Positions 63,888 to 64,000 of a stretch of DNA of 64,000 bases are shown here, in pieces. Position 1 is the first letter of the stretch. The number at the start of each line of letters is the position of its first letter. Source of the stretch: Erythrocercus mccallii (taxonomy: Eukaryota; Chordata; Aves; Passeriformes; Dicruridae); contig VZRG01000199.1 in the NCBI GenBank assembly GCA_013397435.1, forward strand, positions 625,670 to 689,669. Reading direction: 5' to 3'. Both the position numbers and the translations under genes were made by a program. Under the pieces are notes generated by a model that was not told where the DNA came from, ran no database searches, and worked only from the letters and a program-made list of their open reading frames with translations.

Positions 63888-64000
63888 CTGTGTGTTAAAA
63901 GCAGAAAAAAGTTACAAGACTTCTAGATATAACAATCACTTACAGTTGTTTAAGTACTTTACATAATGAAATAGTGAATTTCAAATTAAAGAACTCCAAG

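Overview
The window comes from a vertebrate genome, almost certainly a bird. It holds two convergent, intron-rich protein genes whose exons read clearly as orthologues of human SRPK2 and KMT2E (MLL5). The introns carry CR1 LINE fragments, the typical avian retroposon. Species cannot be fixed from the sequence alone. There are no bacterial, viral or operon-type features.

Layout, left to right. Positions 1-9399 are the end of a long 5' intron of SRPK2. Positions 9400-50151 (+ strand) hold 14 constitutive coding exons of SRPK2, the SR-protein kinase 2, plus one duplicated alternative exon. The joined reading frame closes without a stop and gives 675 complete codons before the terminator. Adding the 13 residues expected from missing upstream exons would give about 688 residues, the length of human SRPK2. 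The SRPK2 3' UTR starts at 50152, with poly(A) signals at 50906 and 51138. Positions of about 51.2-53.4 kb separate the two genes. KMT2E lies on the - strand: its 3' UTR runs from 54165 down to about 53410, and eight coding exons between 54166 and 63887 encode the disordered, proline-rich C-terminal half (994 complete codons). The PHD and SET domains lie beyond the right edge.

Function. SRPK2 phosphorylates Arg-Ser repeats of splicing factors in the cytoplasm and nucleus. KMT2E is a chromatin-associated PHD/SET protein. The tail-to-tail arrangement matches the human locus; any regulatory link between the two is inference.

Main points of interest. (1) The SRPK2 intron at 16442-21511 has a textbook U12-type (minor spliceosome) donor and branch site. 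(2) Two 93-nt tandemly duplicated exons (42998-43090 and 43522-43614) encode SRPK2-like and SRPK1-like versions of the same kinase C-lobe segment. (3) An unannotated candidate alternative last exon begins at 27330, with an in-frame stop and a canonical AATAAA; it would cut the kinase in its spacer. (4) Plus-strand poly(A) signals inside the KMT2E 3' UTR would allow overlapping antisense 3' ends.
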